Position numbers and translations under genes: made by a program
In this document: piece by piece, positions 47,637 through 56,883 of the stretch
How positions within the stretch are numbered: position 1 is the first letter of the stretch
Layout of the letters: each line of letters starts with the position of its first letter
Origin: an endosymbiont of Galathealinum brachiosum
GTDB taxonomy: Bacteria > Pseudomonadota > Gammaproteobacteria > SZUA-229
Reading direction: 5' to 3'
Assembly (NCBI GenBank): GCA_003349885.1
Contig: QFXC01000007.1
Location: 135,475 to 199,474 of the forward strand
DNA length: 64,000 bases
The notes under the pieces: model-generated
What the model was told of the DNA's origin: nothing
The model's database searches: none
The model's input: only the letters and a program-made list of their open reading frames with translations

Positions 47637-48038
47637 TCAATCAAACTCAACCAGTCCTTTCATTACCATATCCGTAAAACTAACCAGTCCAATTATATTT
47701 CTATTTTCAACCACCGGCGCTCTGGCCAGGCCAAATCGATCAAATAATCTGGCGCAATATCGAATATCCATATGTGGATCAACATTAATAACCGGTTTTG
47801 ACATGATTTCAAAAATATTAACCCGGTTAGGTGAACGATCTTTCGCTAATACATATTTAGCTATATCCGATAAAAGAACAATTCCATACTCATCCTCATC
47901 ATTTCGTTTCTGTACGATAAATGATTTTGTACCGATATGTTTCATTTTTTCAAGTGCTTCCATTACTGTCATTTTTCCATCGACAATATCGAAGTCTGTT
48001 TTCATGACATCTCTTACAGTTATGATTTTTTTACTCAT
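47637..48038 (-). CDS. CBS-pair protein
   Basis: 133 residues consisting of two CBS domains (about 5-60 and 70-130): VRDVMKTDFDIVDGKMTVMEA and IMSKPVINVDPHMDIRYCARL are the two N-terminal signatures, each followed by a 'GLVSFTDMV'-type strand. CBS pairs usually bind adenosine nucleotides and gate a partner protein. It starts on the last base of the PII-like gene (overlap of one base), and it is the last gene of a four-gene unit with that gene and two DUF1538 membrane proteins. Confidence 0.9.
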   Translation of the reverse strand: MSKKIITVRDVMKTDFDIVDGKMTVMEALEKMKHIGTKSFIVQKRNDEDEYGIVLLSDIAKYVLAKDRSPNRVNIFEIMSKPVINVDPHMDIRYCARLFDRFGLARAPVVENRNIIGLVSFTDMVMKGLVEFD

Positions 48039-48388
48039 TACAGTTCTTCCTCTACAACGTGCACTAAACTTTCAATTTGATGCGCCACACCCACCGCATC
48101 CTCAACATCAATCTGAATAGCTATACCGCTACCCGGCCCCGTATCAAATTCACCCACTTCAGAAATTTCTTCTAATATATGACGACATAAATGCTCTTCT
48201 ACCAGAAACAGCAATACATCACGCTGAGTTTCAAATGAGAGGCCTAAAAATGTTTTCGTCTGCTTCAGACCTTCACCTCTGGCATTACTAATAATAGTCG
48301 CACCAGTAGCACCGGCACTACGAGCCGCATCCATTACCTTATCTGTTTTCGAGTCTTCAACAAATGCAATAATTAATTTAAAGTGCAT
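48038..48388 (-). CDS. PII-like signalling protein
   Basis: 116 residues, the size of PII. HFKLIIAFVEDSKTDKVMDA at the N-terminus, the GATGATIISNARGEG strand-turn typical of PII, and EDAVGVAHQI at the end. The T-loop region (QTKTFLGLSFETQRDVL) lacks the uridylylated Tyr of GlnB/GlnK, so it is probably controlled by nucleotide binding rather than modification. It lies 18 bases after a DUF1538 membrane gene and overlaps the CBS gene by one base, which suggests it regulates the membrane proteins. Confidence 0.88.
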   Translation of the reverse strand: MHFKLIIAFVEDSKTDKVMDAARSAGATGATIISNARGEGLKQTKTFLGLSFETQRDVLLFLVEEHLCRHILEEISEVGEFDTGPGSGIAIQIDVEDAVGVAHQIESLVHVVEEEL

Positions 48389-48406
48389 AACTATCCCTCT
48401 TAAAAA

Positions 48407-49177
48407 TTAATCCGAACGATTAGCAATATACTCAGAGATCTGTGCATAAGCCATAACCGACATAATTGGAAATAAACTGGCAAAAGCAATCAAGCCAAAA
48501 CCATCGATTAATACATTTCTACCGGGTACTGTTTCTGCCAAACCTAAACCTAACGCGGCAACCAGTGGAACCGTAACTGTTGATGTTGTTACACCGCCTG
48601 AATCATAAGCCAGGGGTACAATCATTTTTGGCGCAAAAAAGGTCTGTATAACTACAATTATATACCCTGTGATTATAAAATAATGAATTGGATATCCGGT
48701 AACAATACGATAACTGCCTAATGAAATTCCAACTGCAACACCTATAGCCACGGATATACGTAACCCCTGCACACCTATTGCTCCGGCGGAAACTTCATTG
48801 GCTTTTATGGCCACAGCAATTAATGACGGCTCAGCAATGGTTGTACTAAAACCAATCGCAAATGCAAATATATAAACCCAATAATAATCCGCCCAATGTA
48901 TGGCATGTTGAACATTTGCCAGCTCACCATATATAAAAGATGGATTTGTAAGCTGATCAGCCATTAAGCGACCCAATGGAAATAGCGCCTGTTCCAGCCC
49001 TAATAAAAACAGAGACAAGCCAACTAACACATAAGCAAAGCCAATGATTACCCGTTTAAGGTTTGGAACAGGTCTACGAATAACTAAAAATTGAAATCCA
49101 AAAATAATACTGACAATAGGTAATACATCAACCGATGTATCAAATATCATCTGTAAAATTCTCATTAACAATTCCAT
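48407..49177 (-). CDS. DUF1538 membrane protein, subunit B
   Basis: 256 residues, about six to seven membrane helices. It has the DUF1538 features shared with its paralogue: FGFQFLVIRRPVPN near the start, GLEQALFPLGRLMA, TTIAEPSLIAVAIKANEVS and [20 protein letters not shown]. The start codon overlaps the stop of the paralogue by one base (TAATG), so the two are translationally coupled and probably form a heteromeric complex. Function is not known for the family; transport is inferred from topology and the PII neighbour. Confidence 0.88.
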   Translation of the reverse strand: MELLMRILQMIFDTSVDVLPIVSIIFGFQFLVIRRPVPNLKRVIIGFAYVLVGLSLFLLGLEQALFPLGRLMADQLTNPSFIYGELANVQHAIHWADYYWVYIFAFAIGFSTTIAEPSLIAVAIKANEVSAGAIGVQGLRISVAIGVAVGISLGSYRIVTGYPIHYFIITGYIIVVIQTFFAPKMIVPLAYDSGGVTTSTVTVPLVAALGLGLAETVPGRNVLIDGFGLIAFASLFPIMSVMAYAQISEYIANRSD

Positions 49178-49911
49178 TAGATGATCATCCCATAAGCCAT
49201 TACAAATATCATTGGTGTTAAAGAAGCAAAAGCTATTAAACCAAAACCATCTGTCATCGGATTTCGGCCTTTAATAGATGATGCCAGACCCACACCAAGT
49301 GCAGTCACCAGTGGTACGGTAATAGTTGATGTAGTAACACCACCTGAATCGTAAGCAATACCAATAATTTCCTTAGGCGCAAGAGCGGTCATAATCACAA
49401 CAAGAATATAACCACCCATAATCATGTATTGAATAGACCAGCCTTTAAGAATTCGCAAAACCCCAATAACGATTGCCAGACCAACTGAAAAAGCCACGGT
49501 AAATCGCAAACCATCAGCATAACTTCTCATCGATTCAGGTGTATGTAATATCATTCCTCCAACCGCAGCTATCTCAGAAGCTTCTTTGGCTACCGCAATT
49601 AACGCAGGCTCAGCAACAGTGGTTCCAAATCCAAGGCAAAAAGCAAAAATTAATAACCAGACAACACTGCCCTTTCGAGCAAAGGCATTAGCCATGCTCT
49701 CACCGATAGGAAACAGCCCCATCTCCAGGCCATAGATAAAAAAAGTTAAACCCAGAACGATAAAAAGCGTTCCGATAATAATATCCATAAACCCAGGAAT
49801 GGGCTGCTGTAATACAAACGCCTGAAAAAAACCAATTACCAGAATAATGGGTAACAGGTCTCTCAAACTTCCTAACATGGATTTAAATAATGACAGTAAA
49901 GCTTGATGCAA
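49177..49911 (-). CDS. DUF1538 membrane protein, subunit A
   Basis: 244 residues, polytopic. Same fold pattern as the following gene: [52 protein letters not shown] and [20 protein letters not shown], then [19 protein letters not shown]. First gene of a unit with a second DUF1538 gene, a PII-like gene and a CBS gene. The AEP(A/S)LIAVA and [10 protein letters not shown] motifs are strictly kept in both proteins and are candidates for a substrate path. Confidence 0.88.
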   Translation of the reverse strand: MHQALLSLFKSMLGSLRDLLPIILVIGFFQAFVLQQPIPGFMDIIIGTLFIVLGLTFFIYGLEMGLFPIGESMANAFARKGSVVWLLIFAFCLGFGTTVAEPALIAVAKEASEIAAVGGMILHTPESMRSYADGLRFTVAFSVGLAIVIGVLRILKGWSIQYMIMGGYILVVIMTALAPKEIIGIAYDSGGVTTSTITVPLVTALGVGLASSIKGRNPMTDGFGLIAFASLTPMIFVMAYGMII

Positions 49912-50137
49912 AAAACAGCTCCGAAGGTACTTTTCATTTTATATTATTTTATCAGGGCACCTGTAAATAACGACACACCCTTAATTCTATAAACAGGTTC
50001 TAACAGGCCAGTTAAACAAACCAAAATTATATTAACCTGAATTTCATTATTAACAATTACGAAATATCATTTGTATCCGTTTTTATTAATGTATTTATCA
50101 TCCGCTAAACAGGCTAACAAACTTGATGTTATCACGA

Positions 50138-52519
50138 TTATTTTATTAATTGAGCTTCAACTTGCAGAATTTGTTGCTTCATATCAAGAACACTATCAGG
50201 ATTTAATGAAATCGACGAAATACCCTGCTTTACCAGCCACCGAGTAATTTCAGGGAAGTCTGATGGGGCCTGCCCACAGATCCCTACATACTTGTTATTA
50301 TCTTTACAGGCATCTATCGCCATTTTCATCATGACTTTTACAGCCTCATTTCTTTCATCAAACCCGGTCAATAAACCCGAGTCACGATCAACGCCTAAGG
50401 TTAACTGGGTTAAGTCATTTGAACCAATCGAGAACCCATCAAAATGAGCTAAAAACTGATCTGCTAATAATGCATTAGCAGGGATTTCACACATTAGATA
50501 TATCTTAAGACCAAGATCACCTCGATTCAGGCCAAATTCAGATAATAACTTTAATATATTTTTACCTTCACCCACGCTACGTACAAAAGGAATCATAATA
50601 TCTACATTATCTAACCCCATCTGTTCTCGTACTATTTTTAGTGCTTTACACTCAAGCTCAAAGCAGTCACGAAATTCTTCTGACGGATAACGATATGCCC
50701 CGCGAAAACCAATCATCGGATTTTCTTCATCTGGCTCAAACAGGCTACCACCAATCAATGATGCATATTCATTCGATTTAAAATCTGATAATCGCACAAT
50801 GACCTGCCGGGGATAAAATGCAGCGGCAATCATGCCAATGCCTTCTGCCAGTTTCTTTTCATAATAATCAACCGGACTCTTATAGCCAGCAATTAGCTCT
50901 GTCACTTTTTGCTTAATATCTAACGGTAAAGAGTCATGCTCAAGAAGCGCCCGGGGATGAATACGAATACTGGTATTGATTATAAATTCAAGACGCGCCA
51001 GCCCTACACCATCAACCGGTAAACGAGATGTTTCAAATGCCAGTTCAGGATTCGCAAGATTCAACATAATATGCGTGTGCGGTTTTTTAAGCGATGATAC
51101 GTCGAGCTTATTTTCACTAAATTCCAGTAGCCCCGGATAAATAAAACCCGTATCACCTTCAGCGCATGACACGGTCACTTCATTGCCTGTTTTAATTTTA
51201 CGCGTGGCCTCACCACAACCAACCACCGCAGGCACCCCCAGTTCACGAGCAATTATTGCGGCATGACAGGTTCGCCCCCCTCGGTTCGTCACAATTGCCG
51301 AGGCAATTTTCATTACCGGCTCCCAGTCCGGGTCGGTGATATCAGTAACCAGCACTTCACCGGGTTTTAATTTATCCATTTCACTGGCATCTAAAATCAC
51401 ACAGGCTTTACCTGATGAAATTCTTTTACCTACACTCTTACCCACTACCAGAGGATCTGGTATTTCATCCTGTTCTATTTTGAAATGAATTTGATAATGC
51501 TTATTTTCATCCGCATGTACCGTTTCGGGGCGTGCCTGCAAAATAAACAGCTCGCCACTTTCGCCATCTTTTGCCCACTCAATATCCATCGGACGGGCAT
51601 AATGTTTTTCAATGCACATTGCATAACGGGCAAGTTTTAAAATATCTTCATCTGTAATACAAAACTGATTTTGTTCTTCTGTTGAAACCTCAATATTACG
51701 TGTAGATAAACCCGCAGTTGTGTCATGACTATAAATCATTTTGACATCTTTTTTACCAAGATAACGCCGCAGAATGGGCTGATGCTCATCTAGCGTAGAC
51801 TTAAACACATAAAACTCATCAGGATTAACCGACCCCTGTACTACATTTTCACCTAAACCCCAGGCTGCATTTATTAAAATAACATCTCTGAAACCGGTTT
51901 CCGTATCAATGGTAAACATAACACCTGAAGAGCCGGTATCAGCACGTACCATTTTCTGCACCCCAATAGACAGGGCTACATCCATATGCCCAAAGCCCTT
52001 ATCTACCCGGTAGGAAATAGCACGATCAGTAAAGAGTGATGCATATACTCGTTTACAGGTTAAGAGCAGGTTTCGACGACCCGATATATTAAGATAGGTT
52101 TCCTGCTGCCCGGCAAATGAGGCGCCAGGTAAATCCTCTGCAGTTGCAGAGCTCCGTACCGCTACATCCGGGTACTCACCATACTCTTCTCCCAGCTTTT
52201 CATACGCAATAACAATCTCTTCAGCCAGGTCTTCAGGCATTTCGGCATGTAAAATCCAGCTACGAATTTGACGCCCGATACGGGCAAGGGCATTAACGTC
52301 GCTGGTATCCAGGTCTTCCAGTGCGTGACGCACTTTTTCAACCAGACCATTTTGCACCATATAATGGTGGTATGCCTTTGAAGTAGTTGCAAACCCATTG
52401 GGAACTTTTATGCCCTGACTAGACAGGTTTCGATACATTTCACCCAGTGAGGCATTTTTACCACCCACCTGATCAATATCATTAATACCCACATCTGCAA
52501 AGAAACTTACGTATCTCAT
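50138..52519 (-). CDS. ppsA: phosphoenolpyruvate synthase
   Basis: 793 residues, normal length. An N-terminal ATP-grasp domain (about 1-340; DQVGGKNASLGEMYRNLS, VRSSATAEDLPGASFAGQQ) is followed by the phosphohistidine domain (about 370-450; catalytic His in GGRTCHAAIIARELGVPAV) and the C-terminal TIM-barrel PEP-binding domain (about 480-790; GLARLEFI, MIGFRGAYRY, IGSNDLTQLTLGVDRD, VGICGQAPSDFPE). It makes PEP from pyruvate and ATP, for gluconeogenesis or anabolism in autotrophs. It is alone in its transcript. Confidence 0.97.
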   Translation of the reverse strand: MRYVSFFADVGINDIDQVGGKNASLGEMYRNLSSQGIKVPNGFATTSKAYHHYMVQNGLVEKVRHALEDLDTSDVNALARIGRQIRSWILHAEMPEDLAEEIVIAYEKLGEEYGEYPDVAVRSSATAEDLPGASFAGQQETYLNISGRRNLLLTCKRVYASLFTDRAISYRVDKGFGHMDVALSIGVQKMVRADTGSSGVMFTIDTETGFRDVILINAAWGLGENVVQGSVNPDEFYVFKSTLDEHQPILRRYLGKKDVKMIYSHDTTAGLSTRNIEVSTEEQNQFCITDEDILKLARYAMCIEKHYARPMDIEWAKDGESGELFILQARPETVHADENKHYQIHFKIEQDEIPDPLVVGKSVGKRISSGKACVILDASEMDKLKPGEVLVTDITDPDWEPVMKIASAIVTNRGGRTCHAAIIARELGVPAVVGCGEATRKIKTGNEVTVSCAEGDTGFIYPGLLEFSENKLDVSSLKKPHTHIMLNLANPELAFETSRLPVDGVGLARLEFIINTSIRIHPRALLEHDSLPLDIKQKVTELIAGYKSPVDYYEKKLAEGIGMIAAAFYPRQVIVRLSDFKSNEYASLIGGSLFEPDEENPMIGFRGAYRYPSEEFRDCFELECKALKIVREQMGLDNVDIMIPFVRSVGEGKNILKLLSEFGLNRGDLGLKIYLMCEIPANALLADQFLAHFDGFSIGSNDLTQLTLGVDRDSGLLTGFDERNEAVKVMMKMAIDACKDNNKYVGICGQAPSDFPEITRWLVKQGISSISLNPDSVLDMKQQILQVEAQLIK

Positions 52520-52851
52520 GACGATCCTTTATCAATTGCTTTAGTATGAGTATAAGACGTGAAATACGAAGCGTTGGAAATTTTGATTAATATAGAACTG
52601 ATTTAATTGTACTGTTGGGTAGTTCCACTGTTCTGGCACATATCCATCGGGGAAAGACCGCCGCCTTCTGGCGCTCTGTCCTCTCAACCCATACCACCAA
52701 AAACTGACCGTAGATAGCCAACTCAGTAAAACTCTTGCTGGCATCACAACAGCGGACGGAGCTCTAAAGCGAGATCACCTGCTCCCATCTTCTTACGTAA
52801 AATAATCATTCTTACGCAATTTACATTTCCCCGAAGGAGACGAAGAACAAC
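52520..52851. other. region with possible decayed coding sequence
   Basis: The stretch 52610-52750 is more GC-rich than its surroundings and can be read on the minus strand as a basic Trp/Arg-rich peptide (GYVPEQWNYPTV among others) without a family I recognise. It may be the remnant of an insertion. Short TTTCCCCGA-GGAGA-like sequences at 52651 (inverted) and 52828 also resemble one at 28515. Confidence 0.3.
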
Positions 52852-52947
52852 CTACAAAAGAAACTGCCAACCTATAAATCCGCTAATTAGCATTAAGTAG
52901 CCTGTCCAAAATATCAATCCAAATTTGCAAACAATGTAATTTTTCAT
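52852..52947 (-). CDS. 31-residue single-span membrane peptide
   Basis: A frame of 32 codons starting at the ATG 52947 with GTGAGG five bases upstream, a good ribosome binding site. The peptide starts MKNYIVCKFG and continues with a hydrophobic helix (LIFWTGYLMLISGFIGW), ending QFLL. It has the shape of small single-span subunits of membrane complexes, but I recognise no family. It stands alone, between ppsA and a CRP/FNR-type regulator. The evidence is the ribosome binding site and the uninterrupted hydrophobic frame. Confidence 0.5.
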   Translation of the reverse strand: MKNYIVCKFGLIFWTGYLMLISGFIGWQFLL

Positions 52948-53442
52948 ATATACCTCACATAATAATTTAAGCTTCATCGTCCATAACATCTACGTCTGAC
53001 AAATTATCACGTGAGAATATGTAGGTTTAATTAAGGGAATCTTACTTTTTTGTTACATTTAAGCTGATTTTGATCGATACAATTTCCCTCCTCTTGATAT
53101 GTACACGAAGCCATAAAGAAACTCATGCTTTAAAAGCATGAGTTGACAAATTAAAAAAATAAACTTCAATATGTAATAGCGTAATTATTAGAAGTCAGCT
53201 TACACCCTGAAGCAGAGCTACAATCGATTCAGACTCAAGCTATGTAATTAGAAGAGGTCATCATATTTATTAACTAGCTAGCTAGAAGAAGCAACTACTT
53301 TCATCTTTATTTTTATAATAAAGACATCTGGTCAAATACATGAATTATTACGTGCCTTTCGTCACATACAATCTAATACCAAAAACCTTTATAATAACGC
53401 TATTAGGGAATGCGCAATAATTATTAAATTTTAGGTATTTAC
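52948..53442. other. intergenic region upstream of CRP/FNR-type gene
   Basis: About 495 AT-rich bases. GTCAGCTTACACCCTGAAGC near 53195-53214 is a third copy of the ACACCCT-AAGCAGAGCT repeat. TTTTGATCGATACAATTT near 53070 has a partial FNR-like look (TTGAT on one side only) and is not called as a site. Confidence 0.4.
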
Positions 53443-54162
53443 ATGCAATTACATAAGTCTGGTAAATCTCAAAATGAGATTTTAAAAACCTGTCGTTTCC
53501 AGAAAATTGAATCACTCTACCCTCAGCTTGCCGATATAAAGGACAAGAACTGGGTTAAAATCATAGAGAATGCCCGTCTACTCAAGACAGCCCCGAACAC
53601 TGCACTTTCAAGCCAGAATACTGACTGCCAAAATTTTATGCTCTTTCTTGAGGGCACTATTAGAATTTATCAAACAGCAGATGACGGAAGAGAAATTACT
53701 CTTTATCGTGTACAGGCTGGCGAACTATGCTTGCTCAACCTCAATAATTTACTCAAAAACAAATCCTTTAACGCAGCGGCCAAAACTGAAACCTATGTAG
53801 AAACACTAGTTATTAATTCACTTGATTTTAAATCAATGATGAACGATGTTGGGCCATTTCGTGACTATGTTATATCATTCTTAACAGATCGACTCTATGA
53901 AACAACTTATTTGATTCAGGAAACAGCATTTAATCAGTTAAATATACGCCTTGCATGTTTATTAGGTCGTCTATTTGCAAGACATCAGGAATCCGTATTA
54001 AAAATTACTCATCAAAATCTTGCATTTGAACTTGGTACTACTCGAGAAGTGATTAGCCGAATTCTAAAAGAATTCGAAAAACAAAATTGTATAAAGCTTT
54101 CAAGAGGCTCTATTGAACTTACCTCAGCAGAAGGCCTTCATTATTTTTCACAGCCTGAATAA
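53443..54162 (+). CDS. CRP/FNR-family transcriptional regulator
   Basis: 239 residues. Cyclic-nucleotide-binding-like beta barrel (about 45-150; FMLFLEGTIRIYQTADDGRE, YRVQAGELCLLNL), a long dimer helix (about 150-180) and a Crp-type winged helix (about 185-235; ITHQNLAFELGTTREVISRIL, ECNKQNCIKLSRGSIEL-like end). It lacks the four-Cys set of FNR, so it is not an Fe-S sensor of that kind; the effector is unknown. Oxygen, NO, cAMP and redox sensors are all possible. Confidence 0.9.
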   Translation: MQLHKSGKSQNEILKTCRFQKIESLYPQLADIKDKNWVKIIENARLLKTAPNTALSSQNTDCQNFMLFLEGTIRIYQTADDGREITLYRVQAGELCLLNLNNLLKNKSFNAAAKTETYVETLVINSLDFKSMMNDVGPFRDYVISFLTDRLYETTYLIQETAFNQLNIRLACLLGRLFARHQESVLKITHQNLAFELGTTREVISRILKEFEKQNCIKLSRGSIELTSAEGLHYFSQPE

Positions 54163-54355
54163 TTTTTATTAACTTATACGTCATCTAATTACTCATAAAA
54201 TAGCTCAAGACTAAATATTATAATTTAGTATAAAAAATGTATTTCAAAATTTAAATCTATGTTTAACCAGATGTTAAAATGATAATTTTACCTGTTACCC
54301 CATGTCGGCTTATGGCTATTTGCAGACTCGTAATTATTTGAACTTAACATCCACC

Positions 54356-54724
54356 TCAAAAACGTCCATGCTCCAGCATTAGCAAAGTACAGTCTTTAAC
54401 AAAGGGAATTTCGTGATGCAAAAGCGCCAGTTCCAATTCGTCACTTTCAGTACCCGGATTCAGAATAACCCGGGAAGGGTTAAGTTTTACAATATCATCG
54501 ATTAACGGGCTTATTCGCTTCGGCCCGATGTAAAGAGTAAGTGTATCAACCGGAGATAAAATCTGACTCAAATGATGTTTAACGACCAGACCTTCTATAT
54601 TTTCAATTTTGGGATGCACCGGTAATACATGATGACCATACTCCAGTAACATTTTAATCGCTTTATACGAATAGCGATGTGCTTTATTACTGGCCCCAAG
54701 TACGACTATCTGAGTATTTTGCAT
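54356..54724 (-). CDS. CoA-binding domain protein
   Basis: 122 residues. Rossmann-like fold of the CoA-binding_2/YccU type: TQIVVLGASNKAHRYSYKAI at the start, GHHVLPVHPKIENIEG and RVILNPGTESDE follow. Such proteins bind CoA and their role is unclear. It overlaps or nearly abuts the hypothetical gene upstream (7 bases apart), so the two form an operon. Confidence 0.88.
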   Translation of the reverse strand: MQNTQIVVLGASNKAHRYSYKAIKMLLEYGHHVLPVHPKIENIEGLVVKHHLSQILSPVDTLTLYIGPKRISPLIDDIVKLNPSRVILNPGTESDELELALLHHEIPFVKDCTLLMLEHGRF

Positions 54725-54731
54725 TCGCTTT

Positions 54732-55118
54732 TTAGCTATTCAAATTTTCAGGTTTTACAAAATTGATTTCTTGCGGAGGTGTATATTCACGATCATAAAT
54801 TAACGAAATTTGCTGTTTACCATCTTTATCTTTAGCAGTTACCTGCTTGAGGTCAGGCAAACGATTTGCAAGATAGGCCAGACTCGCAAATATTAACTGC
54901 TCATTATTAGATTCAATCGCCATCATTAGCTGGTTTGCTACAAACAGAGCCTTTTGCTCCTGATCCGGTGCAAATATATTGCCCTGACCACCTGGAATAC
55001 CCATATCCATTTTTTCATCCATTTTATCCAGATAGACCAGCTGTTGCTCAGCTAATGGTTTACTACGATCAAATTCAATCTCGGAATCACCATTCACCAC
55101 TGCTACCAAAGTACTCAT
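54732..55118 (-). CDS. conserved hypothetical protein
   Basis: 128 residues, acidic. Opens STLVAVVNGDSEIEFDRSKP and continues with KMDEKMDMGIPGG, a helical FVANQLMMAIESNNEQLIFASLAYLANRLPDL and a Pro-rich C-terminus. There is no signal peptide and no cysteines. I recognise no family. It is first in a two-gene unit with the CoA-binding protein, and divergent from the thioredoxin-HEAT gene across 143 bases. Confidence 0.68.
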   Translation of the reverse strand: MSTLVAVVNGDSEIEFDRSKPLAEQQLVYLDKMDEKMDMGIPGGQGNIFAPDQEQKALFVANQLMMAIESNNEQLIFASLAYLANRLPDLKQVTAKDKDGKQQISLIYDREYTPPQEINFVKPENLNS

Positions 55119-55261
55119 AATTCAAAACTCTAGATTCTTAGACCTGATTTTCAGACCTGATTATTCAAATATTGACGCTATATTAACATATTTTAATTTT
55201 CCACCTCATGCAGACTATCGCCTGATACAATACATCTCATTTATAACTGTCAGGAAACCCT

Positions 55262-55897
55262 ATGAGTCAGGCTCCCTCAGCCCTATTACTTATCGCAACT
55301 GGCTGCCAGCACTGCCCCAGCATGTTACAAAGCCTGTCTGAACTGATTAAAGAAGGCAAAATAGCCCAATTGGAAATAATCAATATTACTCAGGATCCTG
55401 AACGGGCACAGGCACTTAATGTACGCTCGGTACCCTGGCTTAAAATCGGTGAATACGAACTGGTTGGCCTTAAATCAAAAACTGAAATTATCCAGTGGAT
55501 AGATAAATCATCAAACCCTGAAGACATGAGTGCATATTTTGAGGAACTTATGACAGGCGGTGAAATCTCAAAAGTACAACAACTGGTTGAAGAAAAACCC
55601 GATCATATGAAAACCCTGTTTGAAATCATGGCAAGTGAAAGCTCAGGTTTATCTGCACGTATCGGCGTTGGAGCCATAATCGAGCAACTGGAAGGCAGTG
55701 AAATACTGATTAATACAATTGAAACACTGGGAGAATATTGCCAGAATCCACTTGCCCGGGTACGCAATGATGCCTGTTATTACCTTGGTTTAAGTCATCA
55801 CCCTGATGCTATAAAATTTTTACGTCCATTATTAGATGATGCAGATGACGAAGTTAAAGAAATCGCTCAGGAAGCTTTAGACGAAATCAATATATAA
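55262..55897 (+). CDS. thioredoxin-fold protein fused to HEAT repeats
   Basis: 211 residues. A thioredoxin-like domain (about 1-80) carries an active-site-like CQHC (LLLIATGCQHCPSMLQSLSE) and the cis-Pro region VRSVPWLKIGEYEL. A helical HEAT-like part (about 95-210) contains RVRNDACYYLGLSHHPDAIK and LRPLLDDADDEVKEIAQEAL, typical of HEAT repeats. No signal peptide, so cytoplasmic. The fusion suggests a redox-active adaptor. Its target is not known. Confidence 0.78.
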   Translation: MSQAPSALLLIATGCQHCPSMLQSLSELIKEGKIAQLEIINITQDPERAQALNVRSVPWLKIGEYELVGLKSKTEIIQWIDKSSNPEDMSAYFEELMTGGEISKVQQLVEEKPDHMKTLFEIMASESSGLSARIGVGAIIEQLEGSEILINTIETLGEYCQNPLARVRNDACYYLGLSHHPDAIKFLRPLLDDADDEVKEIAQEALDEINI

Positions 55898-55967
55898 ATA
55901 CACCCTGCTCAGCATTCACTGACTTCAGTGAAATTAAAAGCATTTAATAAAATGGAAACGAAATTAC

Positions 55968-56750
55968 ATGTTATGTCATGAAGTAGATTACAAAATTATT
56001 GGTCACGATATGCAAATGGTCGAAGTAGAGCTCGACCCGAATGAAACGGTTATTGCAGAAGCAGGTGCCATGACTTATATGGAAGAAGACATCACCTTTG
56101 AAGCAAAAATGGGCGATGGCTCAGAACCAGATCAGGGTTTTATGGGAAAATTATTCAGCGCAGGAAAACGCGTTATTTCAGGTGAATCATTATTTATGAC
56201 TCATTTCACCAATACCGGCTCAGGCAAAAAACATGTGTCATTTGCATCACCCTTTCCCGGCAGTATTATTGCTATCAATTTAGCCCAGCTTGGTAGTGGC
56301 CTGTTATGCCAGAAAGATTCTTTTCTGGCCGCCGCTCTGGGCACCAAAATTGATATCGCATTTAACCGTAAACTGGGAGCCGGTTTTTTTGGTGGTGAAG
56401 GTTTTATTCTGGAAAAATTACAGGGTGATGGCATGGCTTTTATCCACGCTGGTGGCACGGTAGTAAAAAAAGAACTCAATAATCAAACTCTGAGATTAGA
56501 TACAGGTTGTCTTGTGGCATTTAGTGATGGTATTGATTACAACATAGAGATGACCAAAGGACTTAAGAGCATGTTCTTTGGCGGTGAAGGCATGTTTTTA
56601 GCCACCTTAAGAGGAACAGGCTCGGTATGGATACAAAGCCTTCCTTTTTCCCGCCTGGCCGATCGTGTACTTGAAAATGCACCGTCTCATGGCGGCAGCG
56701 ATAAAGGCGAAGGCTCTATACTGGGGGGAATTGGTCGCCTTATAGACTAA
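55968..56750 (+). CDS. TIGR00266/AIM24-family protein
   Basis: 260 residues, single beta-sandwich domain. Typical sequences are [67 protein letters not shown] and [21 protein letters not shown] near the end. The family is widespread and related to mitochondrial AIM24; its biochemical role is unknown. It lies 70 bases after the thioredoxin-HEAT gene in the same direction. Confidence 0.93.
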   Translation: MLCHEVDYKIIGHDMQMVEVELDPNETVIAEAGAMTYMEEDITFEAKMGDGSEPDQGFMGKLFSAGKRVISGESLFMTHFTNTGSGKKHVSFASPFPGSIIAINLAQLGSGLLCQKDSFLAAALGTKIDIAFNRKLGAGFFGGEGFILEKLQGDGMAFIHAGGTVVKKELNNQTLRLDTGCLVAFSDGIDYNIEMTKGLKSMFFGGEGMFLATLRGTGSVWIQSLPFSRLADRVLENAPSHGGSDKGEGSILGGIGRLID

Positions 56751-56756
56751 ATTAAA

Positions 56757-56785
56757 CAGGGGACTAAAACCAGAGCCCGACCCGC
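56757..56785. repeat. partial copy of the GGGGTCGGAGT/CCAGAGCCCGA repeat
   Basis: AACAGGGGACTAAAACCAGA followed by GCCCGACCCG, matching the second half of the repeat at 20747-20790. Confidence 0.4.
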
Positions 56786-56883
56786 TGTGATGGACGTTAA
56801 GCACTTTCTTGATAAATTGACCTTCGTTAAGCAACATCTGAACAACAACCTATATAATTCATTTTTATAATTTGAAACCATCT

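Noticed and set aside
53060..53090. FNR box upstream of the CRP/FNR-type gene
   Set aside because: Only one half-site (TTGAT) fits; the other half departs from ATCAA.
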